This document shows, piece after piece, positions 31,225 to 40,725 of a DNA stretch of 64,000 nucleotides. How positions within the stretch are numbered: the first letter of the stretch is position 1; each line of letters opens with the position of its first letter. The translations under genes were made by a program, and so were the position numbers. The DNA is from Palaeococcus ferrophilus DSM 13482 (lineage in GTDB: Archaea > Methanobacteriota_B > Thermococci > Thermococcales > Thermococcaceae), in NCBI RefSeq assembly GCF_000966265.1, contig NZ_LANF01000019.1, positions 62,001 to 126,000 on the forward strand, read 5' to 3'. The notes beneath the pieces are model-generated. The model was not told where the DNA came from. It ran no database searches and was given only the letters and a program-made list of their open reading frames with translations.

Positions 31225-33974
31225 TCCTTCACCTCCCAGAAGCGGCGCGTCCTTATGAAAGTCCTCTCCGCCTCGAGGAGGGCCACGAGGAGCGCCTCAC
31301 CCCGGTACTGCCCGAGGAGCCTGGCGGCGGTATCGGGGCCGACCCCGTAGGCGCTCAAAGCCAGTATCGCCTCCCACCCGTAGCTCTGGATTAGGTCGCT
31401 CGCCTTTATCAGCTTCCTGTAGGCCTTCTCTTCCTCCTTCTCGAGTTTTTCCTTTTTCTTCATCTTTTTCACGGCCTTCACGAAGAGTTCGGCATCTATG
31501 GGGTGCGCCACGGCGAGCATGAGGGAACCGCACTTCGGGCACCTCCAGTCGTCGAGGCGCGACCTGAGCCTCCCCACCCTCGTTCTCGCGTTCCAGCCGC
31601 AGTTGGTGCAGAGGAGAACCACCTCGCTCTCCTCGAGGCGCTTCCTGAACAGCTCGAGCACCTCGTCCCTCTCAAGCTCCCCCGTGACTAGGAACTCGCC
31701 CCCAACTGAGAGGTTCAGCTTAGCTAATGGAGAGGGCTCCCTAGCGAGCTTCGTCTTCACCCGGAGCATCCCCTCCCCGAGGAGTTTGAGCACTCTCTCC
31801 GCGCCCCCTATGTCGAGCTTGTCGTGGAAGAGCTCGTTCAGCGTCTCCTTCTCCACCACGGTGCCCTCGAAGAGCCTGTCAACCCGCCTTATCTTCGCGT
31901 CCCTCCGCAGGGCCCCGAAGCGCTTCGCCACGTTGAGCATCCTCCAGCGGTAGACGTTGCTCTCCCGAACCGCTCTACCGACTATAAACTCAAGGGCCTC
32001 GGGGCTCGTTCTCAGGAGCGAGGCCACCTCCGCTGGATTCAGCTGGAAGGGCGTTTTGAATACTATGGCGTGTCCCTGTCCCTTGAGCGTGAACACCTTC
32101 CCGTACTTCGAGCTCAGGAACGCCCATAGAAACCTCCCGATGGTCTCGTTTACCCTGTTCCCGAAATCCGCGTGGATAACCAGGCCCTTTGGAAGGCTTT
32201 CCACACCTATGTCCCTGTCCGTGGAGAGGGGCTCCTGCCCCCTTAAAACCTTCAGAACCCTCTCGAGCTCCTCCTCCCTGAAGTTCACCCCCTTCAGGAA
32301 GCGCGTCGCGAGCGTTTCGTTGTAAATCAGCTCCCTCTTGAGCTTACCGGTCTCGAGCGCCACCTCGAAGGGGACGGGAATCATCTCCCCCTCCCAGCTG
32401 GGGACCGCGCTCTCCAGGCTCCTGCTCTCCTTCGCCTTTATGAGCCTCGCCTCCTCGTCTATGGAAAGGAGAATCCAGCTCCTTCCGTGCATTATGAACT
32501 CCATGCCGTCCTCCAGGTCCATCACGAAGCTCTCGTCAAGTCTTCCAACTACGTGGCCGCTCGAGGCATCGAGGACGCGGTAGGATATCTCATCGGGAAT
32601 CGTGGAGAGGTTCTCGTAGTAGTACTTGAAGGCGCCCCTCCGGAGGTAGAGGCTCCCCGTCACCTCGTCAATCCCCACCAGCCGGGCGCTCTCGAGGAGC
32701 TTCACCACGGCGCTGAAGTCCTCCTCCGAGAGGTTCCTGTAGGGGTACGAACCCTTCGCGAGGGAATAGACCTCCTCGGGCAGAAGTTTTTTCTCCTCCA
32801 TGAGGGAGCCCACCGTGAAGTGCGCAAGCACGTCGAGGGCGTTCTCGTAGGGTCTCACGGGCTCGTAGAGGCCCTTAACCGCCCTCCGCGCTATCACGAG
32901 GCTCTCGAGGTAGTCCTCAGGGTTGGTCGCTATTACGTAGCCCTCGCTCACCTCCCCGAGCCTGTGGCGCGAGCGCCCCATCCTCTGGACAAGCCTGTTC
33001 ACCTGGCGGGGGCTCATGTACTGCACGACAACGTCCACATCCCCTATGTCAATGCCGAGCTCCATGGAGGATGTGCACACGAGCGCCCTTACCTTCCCTT
33101 CTTTGAGCGCTTTTTCGGCCCTTATGCGCGCCTCCTTTGCGAGGGAGCCGTGGTGGACTTCAACCGGCTTCCCCCAGGCCTTCAGTCGGTGGGCGAGTAT
33201 CTCCGCGAACTGGCGTGTGTTCGTGAATATTAACCCCTTTCCGTGCTCCTCCACCACCTCCCACACGGTTCTGAGCCTCGCCGCGACCTCGGGGCTAACC
33301 TTTAATGCCCTCGCGAGCTCAAAATCCCCCTCTTCCGGTTCCGGATAGAGCACGTGGACGTGGTAGGCCTTCCTCATTTCCGGCTTGACTATGGTGTCAG
33401 CCTTAAGCCAGTCCTTTATCTCCCCCTCGTTGCCGACGGTTGCGCTAAGGCCTATCCTCTGGAAGTTGGCCCTCTTTGCGAGCCTCTCTAGGGCGAGACT
33501 GAGCTGCGCGCCCCTCTTACTATCCACGAGCTCGACTATCTCATCTACAATCACGAACCGTACGTTGGCGAGGTGCTTCCTCATGGACTTCATGACGAGT
33601 AGTATGCCAAGCGTCTCGGGGGTTATGATGAGCACATGGGGAGGGTTCTTCACCTGCTTTGCCTTCGCGTAGGCGGAGGTGTCCCCGTGCCTCACCTCAA
33701 CGCCGATCCCCGTCCTCTCCCCCCACCAGCGGAGCCTCTCGAGGAGGTCCCTGTTGAGGGCCTTTATGGGGGCTATGTAGAGGGCCGCTATGGGCGGGAG
33801 GTTCTCCTCAAGGATGGCGTTCAAAACAGGGAGAAAAGCCGCTTCCGTCTTCCCGCTCCCCGTGGGAGAAACCACGAGAACGCTCTTTCCGGAGCTAACC
33901 GCATCAAAAGCCTTCAGCTGGAGCTCGTTGAGCTCAAAGCGCTCCCTCAGAACTGCCTCAAGTCTCGGGTGCAT
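31221..33974 (-). CDS. Lhr-family superfamily 2 helicase
   Basis: The protein has 917 residues. Motif I is SPTGSGKTEAA (about 36-46), motif II VDEIVELV (a DEIV variant), motif III LSATVG, and motif VI QRMGRSRHR. After the helicase core comes the winged-helix and Lhr-core C-terminal region, with a Cys4 zinc element (LLCTNCGWNAR and WRCPKCGSLM). Lhr helicases unwind DNA or RNA-DNA forks and act in repair or RNA metabolism. The long charged insert KAVKKMKKKEKLEKEEEK is near the C-terminus. Co-transcribed with the THEP1 gene. Confidence 0.92.
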   Translation of the reverse strand: MHPRLEAVLRERFELNELQLKAFDAVSSGKSVLVVSPTGSGKTEAAFLPVLNAILEENLPPIAALYIAPIKALNRDLLERLRWWGERTGIGVEVRHGDTSAYAKAKQVKNPPHVLIITPETLGILLVMKSMRKHLANVRFVIVDEIVELVDSKRGAQLSLALERLAKRANFQRIGLSATVGNEGEIKDWLKADTIVKPEMRKAYHVHVLYPEPEEGDFELARALKVSPEVAARLRTVWEVVEEHGKGLIFTNTRQFAEILAHRLKAWGKPVEVHHGSLAKEARIRAEKALKEGKVRALVCTSSMELGIDIGDVDVVVQYMSPRQVNRLVQRMGRSRHRLGEVSEGYVIATNPEDYLESLVIARRAVKGLYEPVRPYENALDVLAHFTVGSLMEEKKLLPEEVYSLAKGSYPYRNLSEEDFSAVVKLLESARLVGIDEVTGSLYLRRGAFKYYYENLSTIPDEISYRVLDASSGHVVGRLDESFVMDLEDGMEFIMHGRSWILLSIDEEARLIKAKESRSLESAVPSWEGEMIPVPFEVALETGKLKRELIYNETLATRFLKGVNFREEELERVLKVLRGQEPLSTDRDIGVESLPKGLVIHADFGNRVNETIGRFLWAFLSSKYGKVFTLKGQGHAIVFKTPFQLNPAEVASLLRTSPEALEFIVGRAVRESNVYRWRMLNVAKRFGALRRDAKIRRVDRLFEGTVVEKETLNELFHDKLDIGGAERVLKLLGEGMLRVKTKLAREPSPLAKLNLSVGGEFLVTGELERDEVLELFRKRLEESEVVLLCTNCGWNARTRVGRLRSRLDDWRCPKCGSLMLAVAHPIDAELFVKAVKKMKKKEKLEKEEEKAYRKLIKASDLIQSYGWEAILALSAYGVGPDTAARLLGQYRGEALLVALLEAERTFIRTRRFWEVKE

Positions 33975-33984
33975 GGAGTAAAAT

Positions 33985-34306
33985 AGGGAGTTACATTTAA
34001 AAATCAGTCGGGGGCCTTTGAGGATGTCGGCCCCCTGGGGGTCCCGATGTCATCGCAACCCAGATACTCATCGGGCATGGGTATGTGGGCTTTTTGGGAT
34101 AAAACGTTTGTGCTCTGCAAGGTGTCAATCCAATATGGCAGAATTAAACCACCGTTTGAACCTTTCTCATAATATCGGCGAAAAACTTATAATGTGTGGG
34201 CAGTTTTTACTGTTTATGATTGTACTAAAAAAGAGGCGCCAGAGTAATCCAGCCACTTTAGCAGGAATGAACCGGTCATTTAAAGTCAAACTTTTGAGGT
34301 GGTAGA
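33985..34306 (+). other. AT-rich intergenic region and promoter
   Basis: About 320 bases without a believable gene. Composition shifts from GC-rich to AT-rich after 34100. A TATA-like box, AACTTATAATG (about 34184-34194), and a later TCATTTAAAG (about 34275-34284) are candidates for the promoter of the next gene; the second is only about 25 bases from the ATG at 34307. A 95-codon open frame on the plus strand has no ribosome site and an atypical composition, and I do not accept it. Confidence 0.4.
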
Positions 34307-35842
34307 ATGAGAGGGGTTAAACTCTACACACTACTCCTTACAGTTTTTGTTTTTGGGGCAACTTTCATGTATGCCCTCCCCTACATCGAACCCGGAATAA
34401 AGCTTGAGCTGACGGACGAGGAGGGGAAAGCGTTAAAGGGGTTCTCGGAGGACTACGAGGTTCAGATTCAGGTGGACATGGCAACCCCAGAAGGAATAAA
34501 GAGCGTGGGGAGTTACTCATACGGCTCCATGACTTTCTGGCGCTTTGATTTTACAAGACCCGTGATAACTCTCAACATTCCCCAGAACCTTCCTTCTCCT
34601 TCCACCGGGACGGAATACGGGGTTAGAGTCTCGGTCTGGATCATAGACGCTAGGAACCGGGTACTCTACGAGGGTGTTGGGGGTACCACTTTAACACATG
34701 AGGAAATAGGAAACAACAGGGCACTCAAGGAGGTTCGGATAAGCTGGGTGAGGAAAACAACCCTACATGAAATCTTTAACGTAGAAACATCGCGGATTAA
34801 CCGCCCGGTTCCCCCCAAACCTCAGTGGCGGGTTGAGTTTGAGTGGAGACGGGTGCCCGACTCGTGGGAGGCCCAAGATTATGTAAAAGTTCCCGTTCTC
34901 ATAGTGGACAACCGGAAGGGCTCTGGGCCGGTTTCAGCCAGTTTTGACCTCAGTGGTTCTTATAAAACGGAGTTCTCGGCAACGTTGGCCTATGGTTTTA
35001 AACTTACGAAGGCATTCAAAGGGCGTGAAGATCCCGTTGAAGTACTCTCCACTTCTGTGGACATATACGGGAAGAAATGGGTACCCGTTAGCGGAAGCTA
35101 CTATTTCGGCAAGATCATCAGGATCTCGGGAGGCGGTACTGGGTATATTTACATACATGCCAAACCCTACTATCTCCACGAGAAGGAGTACGTATGCACC
35201 GCATACGGGTGCACAGAAACTGGATACGAACGTATTGACGTCGGTGTTTTTGACGTTAGGATAGCAGAAAGAGTGGATAACAAAGCGTTCCTGGATGGAG
35301 GGGGAGTTGAGGGGATACCGAATCTCCCTGGGTTCCACAATTTCATAAGCGCATCATCCAACAAAGCTTTTCAGGAGCTGAAAGCTAACGGTGATTCGAG
35401 AACCCTAAAATACCTGTTTGATGACCTCGGTGGAGAGTGTGGCATAAAATTCGGCGTTGGAATACCTGTAGGGGCGATTGCGGTTGCCTTTGGGGCCCCT
35501 GCTCCGGTGGCTGGGCTTGTTGCGTCGGTGCAGTACGAAAAGAGCGGCAGCGTTTCCATTGATGGTGTGATACAAAACGATGGGGGTTATCCTGTTGTCC
35601 TCGAAGGTGCTGGCTCCCCCACAAAGTACACGTTCAAAGAAAGCCTCTTCAAATCCTGTGACGTCTCCGTTCCTATGGGGTTCTATATGGAGGTTGAATC
35701 CGCCTGGAGAGATAATCCCATGGAACCCTCTCCTCCTTCGCCTGATCCCTCTCCCGAGCCGTCTCCCACCCCTTCGCCGGAGCCAACTCCCGGACCGCTT
35801 CCTCCCTGCAATCCACGCTCGGGGATATGCCCCCTCTCTTAA
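34307..35842 (+). CDS. Secreted protein with proline-rich tail, unrecognised
   Basis: The protein has 511 residues: a signal peptide (VKLYTLLLTVFVFGATFMYA), about 440 residues of beta-rich, aromatic-rich sequence, a hydrophobic stretch at about 385-410 (GVGIPVGAIAVAFGAPAPVAGLVASV), and a tail of P-S-P, P-E-P and P-T-P repeats ending PCNPRSGICPLS. The tail resembles a stiff wall-spanning linker. Four cysteines in the C-terminal part could form disulfides. There is no CGP-CTERM. Codon use is more AT-rich than that of neighbours, with many AAC/ATA/GTA, hinting at transfer or fast evolution. I do not recognise a family. GAGGTGGT precedes the ATG. Confidence 0.72.
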   Translation: MRGVKLYTLLLTVFVFGATFMYALPYIEPGIKLELTDEEGKALKGFSEDYEVQIQVDMATPEGIKSVGSYSYGSMTFWRFDFTRPVITLNIPQNLPSPSTGTEYGVRVSVWIIDARNRVLYEGVGGTTLTHEEIGNNRALKEVRISWVRKTTLHEIFNVETSRINRPVPPKPQWRVEFEWRRVPDSWEAQDYVKVPVLIVDNRKGSGPVSASFDLSGSYKTEFSATLAYGFKLTKAFKGREDPVEVLSTSVDIYGKKWVPVSGSYYFGKIIRISGGGTGYIYIHAKPYYLHEKEYVCTAYGCTETGYERIDVGVFDVRIAERVDNKAFLDGGGVEGIPNLPGFHNFISASSNKAFQELKANGDSRTLKYLFDDLGGECGIKFGVGIPVGAIAVAFGAPAPVAGLVASVQYEKSGSVSIDGVIQNDGGYPVVLEGAGSPTKYTFKESLFKSCDVSVPMGFYMEVESAWRDNPMEPSPPSPDPSPEPSPTPSPEPTPGPLPPCNPRSGICPLS

Positions 35843-35898
35843 CCTCACTTCCCAAATCCTTTATAACGTCCCCACCCAACTTCAGTTAGGTGTTGTTC

Positions 35899-36402
35899 AT
35901 GGGTAGGACGATAAGCAAAATCATCAGTTATAACGACGAGGAGGCGTTTCTCGCCGGTATGGAGGAGGTTATGGAGCGCTTCACTTATCTGGCTTCCCGC
36001 TACGGGAGCGGGAACGTTGTGGAGGGTTTTCTTCTGTGGGACTACGTAGGCGTGAGGGACGATGAGGGCGTGAAGGTCTTCAGGCTTGGCGAGTTCCCCT
36101 ACGTCGAGGGTGTCCTCCGGGTGGACATCGAAAAGCTCAGAATAATGGAGCGCTACTTTGACGAGATGGAGAGCAAGTGGGACGAGATAACCCCGGAGGA
36201 GATAAAATACTTCGTTGGGCTCCTTAACGAAGAACTCGGGGAGGAGATGGTATACTATGAGGCCTATGACCTCGGACTTGACAGGGACGAAGCCTACATC
36301 ATACTCAACGTGAGCGCGCTGCACTACCTCGACCACGTGGTGGACGCCGAGGACAGGGACGTTTTTGAGGAGGCCGTGGCGCTCCTCATGGAGTACATTT
36401 GA
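35899..36402 (+). CDS. Conserved hypothetical acidic protein
   Basis: The protein has 167 residues, strongly acidic and mainly helical (ISYNDEEAFLAGMEEVMERF; KLRIMERYFDEMESKWDEI; AEDRDVFEEAVALLMEYI), without membrane segments or motifs that I recognise. GGTG six bases upstream supports the ATG at 35899; the in-frame GTG at 35890 is itself inside the ribosome site. A TATA box CCTTTATAACG (about 35858-35868) lies close upstream. It is followed after 49 bases by uppP, from its own TATA-like GGTTTAATTA. Confidence 0.75.
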   Translation: MGRTISKIISYNDEEAFLAGMEEVMERFTYLASRYGSGNVVEGFLLWDYVGVRDDEGVKVFRLGEFPYVEGVLRVDIEKLRIMERYFDEMESKWDEITPEEIKYFVGLLNEELGEEMVYYEAYDLGLDRDEAYIILNVSALHYLDHVVDAEDRDVFEEAVALLMEYI

Positions 36403-36451
36403 GCGGGAAAAGGTTTAATTACTTTCCGTCATAAATCCGGTGGGTGAAACC

Positions 36452-37264
36452 ATGGACTACGCAACGGCTGCACTGATGGGTCTGCTCCAGGGCGTAACGG
36501 AGTGGTTGCCAATAAGCAGTTCGGGGCAGACTATGCTCGCCATGATGAACTTTCTTGATATTCCTCCCGGGGAGGCCTATTCCCTCGCGATGACACTTCA
36601 TCTCGGCACCCTTATGGCCCTCCTCTGGAAGTTCCGCTTCGACCTCGGTGAGATATTCCTCCGCCTTATCCGCTTTAGGGTGGGTGAGGAGGAGAGGTTT
36701 CTCGTTTACTCTACGCTCTTTACCGCCCTCGTCGGCTATCCGGCCTATAAGGCCCTCACCACAAGGCTCGAAGGCATGAACCTCGAGCTTGCGAACGCTC
36801 TCATCGGGGTTCTTCTTATCTTCACGGGCTTCTTCCTCCACAGGACGAAGGAGCACCCGGTGGTGAAAAAGGAGCGGGAAGCGGGCATCAGGAGCGATAG
36901 TGAGGTGGGCATAGCCGAGGCAATAGCGGCGGGGATAGCCCAGGGAATAGCGGTTCTACCGGGAGTTTCACGCTCTGGAATGACCGTTGGAACACTTCTC
37001 CTCTTCGGCACGGAGCAGAGAAAGGCGTTGAGGCTGAGCTTTTTGATGGCGGTTCCAGCGATACTGGGCGCGCTGTTCCTCGAGATGCCGAAGGAGCCCC
37101 TCCCCCTCGACCTCTCGCTCGTGGCCGTTCTGACGTCCTTCGTGGTGAGCCTCGCATCACTTGAGGTCATGCTCAAGCTGGCCGAGAAGCTCGACTTCTC
37201 GAAGTTCTGCTTCCTGTTCGGTGGAATCGCCTTGATAGCGGGTTTAATGGGGGTGTTGATGTGA
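36452..37264 (+). CDS. uppP: Undecaprenyl-diphosphatase-type lipid phosphatase (UppP/BacA)
   Basis: The protein has 270 residues with eight hydrophobic segments. LLQGVTEWLPISSSGQ (about 9-24) and LPGVSRSGMTVGT (about 170-182) hold the Glu and Arg/Ser of the BacA active site. In archaea it should recycle the polyprenyl (dolichyl) diphosphate released by N-glycosylation or other lipid-linked sugar transfer. GGTGGGTGA precedes the ATG. The stop overlaps the next start by four bases, coupling it to a sugar-nucleotide enzyme. Confidence 0.93.
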   Translation: MDYATAALMGLLQGVTEWLPISSSGQTMLAMMNFLDIPPGEAYSLAMTLHLGTLMALLWKFRFDLGEIFLRLIRFRVGEEERFLVYSTLFTALVGYPAYKALTTRLEGMNLELANALIGVLLIFTGFFLHRTKEHPVVKKEREAGIRSDSEVGIAEAIAAGIAQGIAVLPGVSRSGMTVGTLLLFGTEQRKALRLSFLMAVPAILGALFLEMPKEPLPLDLSLVAVLTSFVVSLASLEVMLKLAEKLDFSKFCFLFGGIALIAGLMGVLM

Positions 37265-38511
37265 AGGCCGTTGTCCTTGCCGCAGGAAAGGGTGAAAGGT
37301 TGAGGCCCCTTACCGATGACAGGCCCAAGGTGACCCTAAAAGTAGCCAACAGGCCAATAATCGAGTACGTTCTCGAGAACCTCTACCCCTTCGTTGATGA
37401 GTTCATCCTCGTGGTGCGTTACAAAAAGGAAGTGCTTATGAAGATCCTCGGCGACGAGTTCCATGGGAAGCCGGTAACCTACGTGGAGCAGAAGGAGGGT
37501 GAGGGAACGGCGAGGGCGATAGGCTCCGCCCGGGAGTTCGTTGATGAAGAGTTCATAGCCGTCAACGGGGACATATACTTTGAGCGCGACGCCGTGAAGG
37601 AACTCCTCAGGGCATTCAAAGGCGCCGACGCCGCCCTCGTGGTTAAGGAATTCGACGACCTGAGCCACTTTGGCATGGTCGAGGTGGAGGAGGGCTTCGT
37701 CAGGACCATAAAGGAGAAACCCGGTCCCGTCAGGGGCTACGCCAACCTCGGGGTATACCTCTTCAAACCCGAAATCTTTGAGTTCATCGAGAGAACCCCC
37801 CTGAGCGAGCGCGGGGAGTACGAGATAACCGACACGCTTTCCCTCTACATCTCCGCGGGGCATAAGGTCGGTGCGGCTGTCTATCCCGGTTACTGGAACG
37901 ATATCGGCAGGCCCTGGAACCTCCTCGAGCTCAACGAGTACCTCCTTAAAACGAAGCTCGAGCACAGGATAGAGGGACTCGTGGAGGAGGGGGCGACGGT
38001 AATCCCGCCGGTGGGGATAGGTAAGGGTACCGTGGTGAGGAGCGGGGCCTACATAGTCGGGCCGGTAAAAATAGGTGAAGACTCAAAAATCGGTCCGAAC
38101 TGCTTCATAAGGCCATACACGAGCATAGGGAACCACTGTCACATCGGAAACGCCGTCGAGGTGAAGAACTCCATAATAATGGACCGCTCCAACGCCCCCC
38201 ACCTCAACTACGTGGGGGACTCGATAATAGGCGAGAACAGCAACCTCGGGGCCGGAACGATAACGGCCAACCTGAGGCACGACAACGGGCACGTTAGGGT
38301 GGAGATAAAGGGTCGTCTCGAGGATTCGGGAAGGAGAAAGCTCGGTGCGATAATAGGGCACAACGTGAAGGTTGGAATAAACGTCACCATCTACCCGGGC
38401 AGGAAGATAGGGAGCAACTCCTTCGTTGGGCCGGGGGTGGTGGTTGATAGGAACGTCCCGCCCAACAGCCTCGTCGTCGTCAGGCAGGAGAAAGAGGTGG
38501 TGGAGAGATGA
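37261..38511 (+). CDS. Bifunctional sugar-1-phosphate nucleotidylyltransferase/acetyltransferase
   Basis: The protein has 416 residues. The N-terminal Rossmann-like domain starts VVLAAGKGERLRPLTDDRPK, the NTP site, with NGDIYFERDA as the metal-binding turn. From about 240 a left-handed beta-helix of hexapeptide repeats follows (IGKGTVVRSGAYIVGP; IGENSNLGAGTIT). This is the layout of GlmU-like archaeal enzymes such as Sulfolobus ST0452, which make UDP-GlcNAc or dTDP-sugars from sugar-1-phosphates. It would supply activated sugar to the lipid-carrier pathway suggested by uppP. Confidence 0.88.
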   Translation: MKAVVLAAGKGERLRPLTDDRPKVTLKVANRPIIEYVLENLYPFVDEFILVVRYKKEVLMKILGDEFHGKPVTYVEQKEGEGTARAIGSAREFVDEEFIAVNGDIYFERDAVKELLRAFKGADAALVVKEFDDLSHFGMVEVEEGFVRTIKEKPGPVRGYANLGVYLFKPEIFEFIERTPLSERGEYEITDTLSLYISAGHKVGAAVYPGYWNDIGRPWNLLELNEYLLKTKLEHRIEGLVEEGATVIPPVGIGKGTVVRSGAYIVGPVKIGEDSKIGPNCFIRPYTSIGNHCHIGNAVEVKNSIIMDRSNAPHLNYVGDSIIGENSNLGAGTITANLRHDNGHVRVEIKGRLEDSGRRKLGAIIGHNVKVGINVTIYPGRKIGSNSFVGPGVVVDRNVPPNSLVVVRQEKEVVER

Positions 38512-39617
38512 CGTGGGAGGGCATACTCCCCTACCTCAACTTTTTCTCACGGTGGGCCCTCTTCCTGGCCGTGGCCTACAAGGCCTACAGGGAGAGGGAG
38601 AAGAGCTGGGCGCTTCTGGCGTTCGCGTTCTTCATAAACGCCCTCGACATTGAGAAGTATCTCCTCACCCCCCTCGGCCTGACGGTCAACAGGGAGGCCT
38701 ACGACGTGGCGTCCAAGGTTTCAAACTTCTTCGTGGCGGTTCTGGCTGTGTGGGGGGCCCTGCACCTGAAGTACAGTACATCCAAGTTGAGGCACACCCT
38801 GTACCTCGGCACCTTCGCGGTTGCCTCCTACGTGTGGCTTTTCCTCCTCGCGACGGACTTCTTCGGGGACAGCTTCGCGCTGAAGGCGTCCTTCCCATCA
38901 CTGGCCTTTGGGGGGGCGCTCATCTACGTGGGTTACATCCTCAGGGGCTACGTGATAGAGAGGCGCAGCCTCCAGGAGCTCCTCCCCTGGGGATTAATCC
39001 TCCTCGGGGCGCTCAACCTGACTTACCCCGTTGGGAGGCCTATTGAGTGGTACTCCGAGTTCGCCTTCTCTCTCGCCGCGGTGGCGCGCTTGATGGCCGC
39101 CTTGGGGGCCCTGCAGTTTGTCCTTCTCCCTTCACCGCCCCTCCAGCAGAGCATTTCCTCCGTGGACATGGGAACGTTCCTCTTCACGAACGAGGAGGCC
39201 TTCAAGAGAAAATTCCCGGATGAGTTTAGAAAGGGCCATACGGTGGTTCTGACGAGGAAGGGGCCCGACTGGATAAATTCTAACGTCGGCCGCTACGGTG
39301 TGGCATTCTGGCTCACGAGGGTAAAGGAGGGAAGGATAGGGGACAACATAATCGCCATCTCCCCCACGAAGATAGACATCCTCGTTGACCTCGTTGAGAA
39401 GGAGCTCGAAAGGGGCTTCAGAGTGGTTTACCTCGATGCCTTCGAATATCTCATGGTGGAGGACGGTTTTGACGTGGCCGTGAAATTCCTGCTCTCCCTT
39501 AAGGACCGCGTCCTGGCGCACGAGGGTCGGTTCGTGGTTGTCATGAGCATGGATGCCCTCGACGAGAAGCAGAGGGCAATAATAAAAAGGGAGTTCGAGG
39601 TCGTGGAGGAGGCCTAA
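38508..39617 (+). CDS. DUF835 protein with N-terminal membrane domain
   Basis: The protein has 369 residues. Six to seven hydrophobic segments fill residues 10-205 (LFLAVAYKAYRE; FFVAVLAVWGALHL; VASYVWLFLLATDF; GLILLGALNLTYPVG). The soluble C-terminal part from about 235 (GHTVVLTRKGPDWIN; IVDLVEKELERGFRVVYLDAFEYL) is a DUF835 domain, an ATPase-like alpha/beta fold widespread in Thermococcales with no proven role. Operon with uppP and the nucleotidyltransferase through ATGA overlaps. Ends in a four-base convergent overlap with hypD. Confidence 0.85.
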   Translation: MTWEGILPYLNFFSRWALFLAVAYKAYREREKSWALLAFAFFINALDIEKYLLTPLGLTVNREAYDVASKVSNFFVAVLAVWGALHLKYSTSKLRHTLYLGTFAVASYVWLFLLATDFFGDSFALKASFPSLAFGGALIYVGYILRGYVIERRSLQELLPWGLILLGALNLTYPVGRPIEWYSEFAFSLAAVARLMAALGALQFVLLPSPPLQQSISSVDMGTFLFTNEEAFKRKFPDEFRKGHTVVLTRKGPDWINSNVGRYGVAFWLTRVKEGRIGDNIIAISPTKIDILVDLVEKELERGFRVVYLDAFEYLMVEDGFDVAVKFLLSLKDRVLAHEGRFVVVMSMDALDEKQRAIIKREFEVVEEA

Positions 39618-40723
39618 AAGAGGGCCCCGTACTTGTAGAATATCTGGCACGTGCCCTCGTAGGACACCATACACGGCCCCACTGGGTGCCTAGGCGTGCA
39701 CTCCTTCCCGAAGAGCGGGCACTCCGTAGGCAACGCCAGCCCCCTCAGCACGGCGCCGCAGCGGCAGCCCTTCTCGAGGTCGGGCAGCTTCGGGGGTTTG
39801 ACATTGTAGAGGCTCCTTATCTCGAAGTCCCTGAACTCCTTCCGAAGCTCCAGACCGCTCTCCGGGATTGTGCCGAGGGCGCGCCACTTCGAATCCCTCA
39901 CCTCGAAGAGCCACTCTATGGTCTCCCTCGCCTCAACGTTTCCCTCGTACTTGACCACCCTCGTGTACTCGTTCTCCACTTTGGCTTCGCCCTTCCTTAT
40001 CTGTCTGAGGAGCATGAGGATGCCCATGAGGAAGTCCACGGGTTCAAAGCCCGCTATCACCTGGGGAACCCCGTACTCCTCGGTTATGGGCTCCCAACCC
40101 CTGACGCCCACTATGGTGGAAACGTGGCCCGGATCTATGAGGCCGTGGAAGACAGTTCCCTGCTTTATCAGGGCTTTAACGGCCGGGGGAGTAAGGCGGT
40201 GCACGGAGTAAATCTTGAAGTTCTCCACCTCTTTCTCGACGGCCTCTTTGAGTATTCCGGCTGCGGGGGCTGTGGTGGTCTCGAAGCCCGGCGAGAAGTG
40301 GACGACGAGCTTCCCCTCGTTGAGGGCCATCTTGTAGGCGTCGTAAATGGAGTAAACGATTCTAACGTCGAAGCCTTCCCCTTTGAGGTCTGCGAAGCTC
40401 CCTATCGCCGTTGGGATTTTGTACATGTCCCCGAATGTCGTCAGGGTTATCTCCTCCCCCTCCTCCCTCGCGAGCCTCATTATCCCCATCATGGCAGCTA
40501 TATCCTCGGCGGGGGTTATGCAGACTGGACACCCTGGTCCGCTGAAGATTTTAACGTTCTCGGGGAGGAGGGAGCGTATTCCCGAGCGCGTCACGGTGTC
40601 CTCGTGGGTTCCGCACACGTGCATAAGCCTTACTTCACGCCCAATTCGCTCCGCTTCCTTTTTTATCGCCGAGAGTATTCTCTCCGCAAGGGCTCTGTCT
40701 TCAAACACCTTGAGGTCTAGCAT
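39614..40723 (-). CDS. hypD: Hydrogenase maturation protein HypD
   Basis: The protein has 369 residues. LMHVCGTHEDTV, FSGPGCPVCITP and PGFETTTAPAA are the core motifs that hold iron and the reacting cysteines; the C-terminal cysteines GCRCGAVLRG, PTECPLFGKEC and CMVSYEGTC bind a [4Fe-4S] cluster. HypD with HypC assembles the Fe(CN)2CO unit of NiFe hydrogenases. I chose the ATG at 40723 because GGAGGAGTGA precedes it; an in-frame ATG at 40759 lies inside hypC. Confidence 0.96.
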   Translation of the reverse strand: MLDLKVFEDRALAERILSAIKKEAERIGREVRLMHVCGTHEDTVTRSGIRSLLPENVKIFSGPGCPVCITPAEDIAAMMGIMRLAREEGEEITLTTFGDMYKIPTAIGSFADLKGEGFDVRIVYSIYDAYKMALNEGKLVVHFSPGFETTTAPAAGILKEAVEKEVENFKIYSVHRLTPPAVKALIKQGTVFHGLIDPGHVSTIVGVRGWEPITEEYGVPQVIAGFEPVDFLMGILMLLRQIRKGEAKVENEYTRVVKYEGNVEARETIEWLFEVRDSKWRALGTIPESGLELRKEFRDFEIRSLYNVKPPKLPDLEKGCRCGAVLRGLALPTECPLFGKECTPRHPVGPCMVSYEGTCQIFYKYGALF

Positions 40724-40725
40724 GC

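Noticed and set aside
34018-34305. 95-codon open frame before the secreted protein
   Set aside because: No ribosome site; odd composition (many Cys, Arg, Asn) and no family resemblance. It covers the promoter of the next gene.
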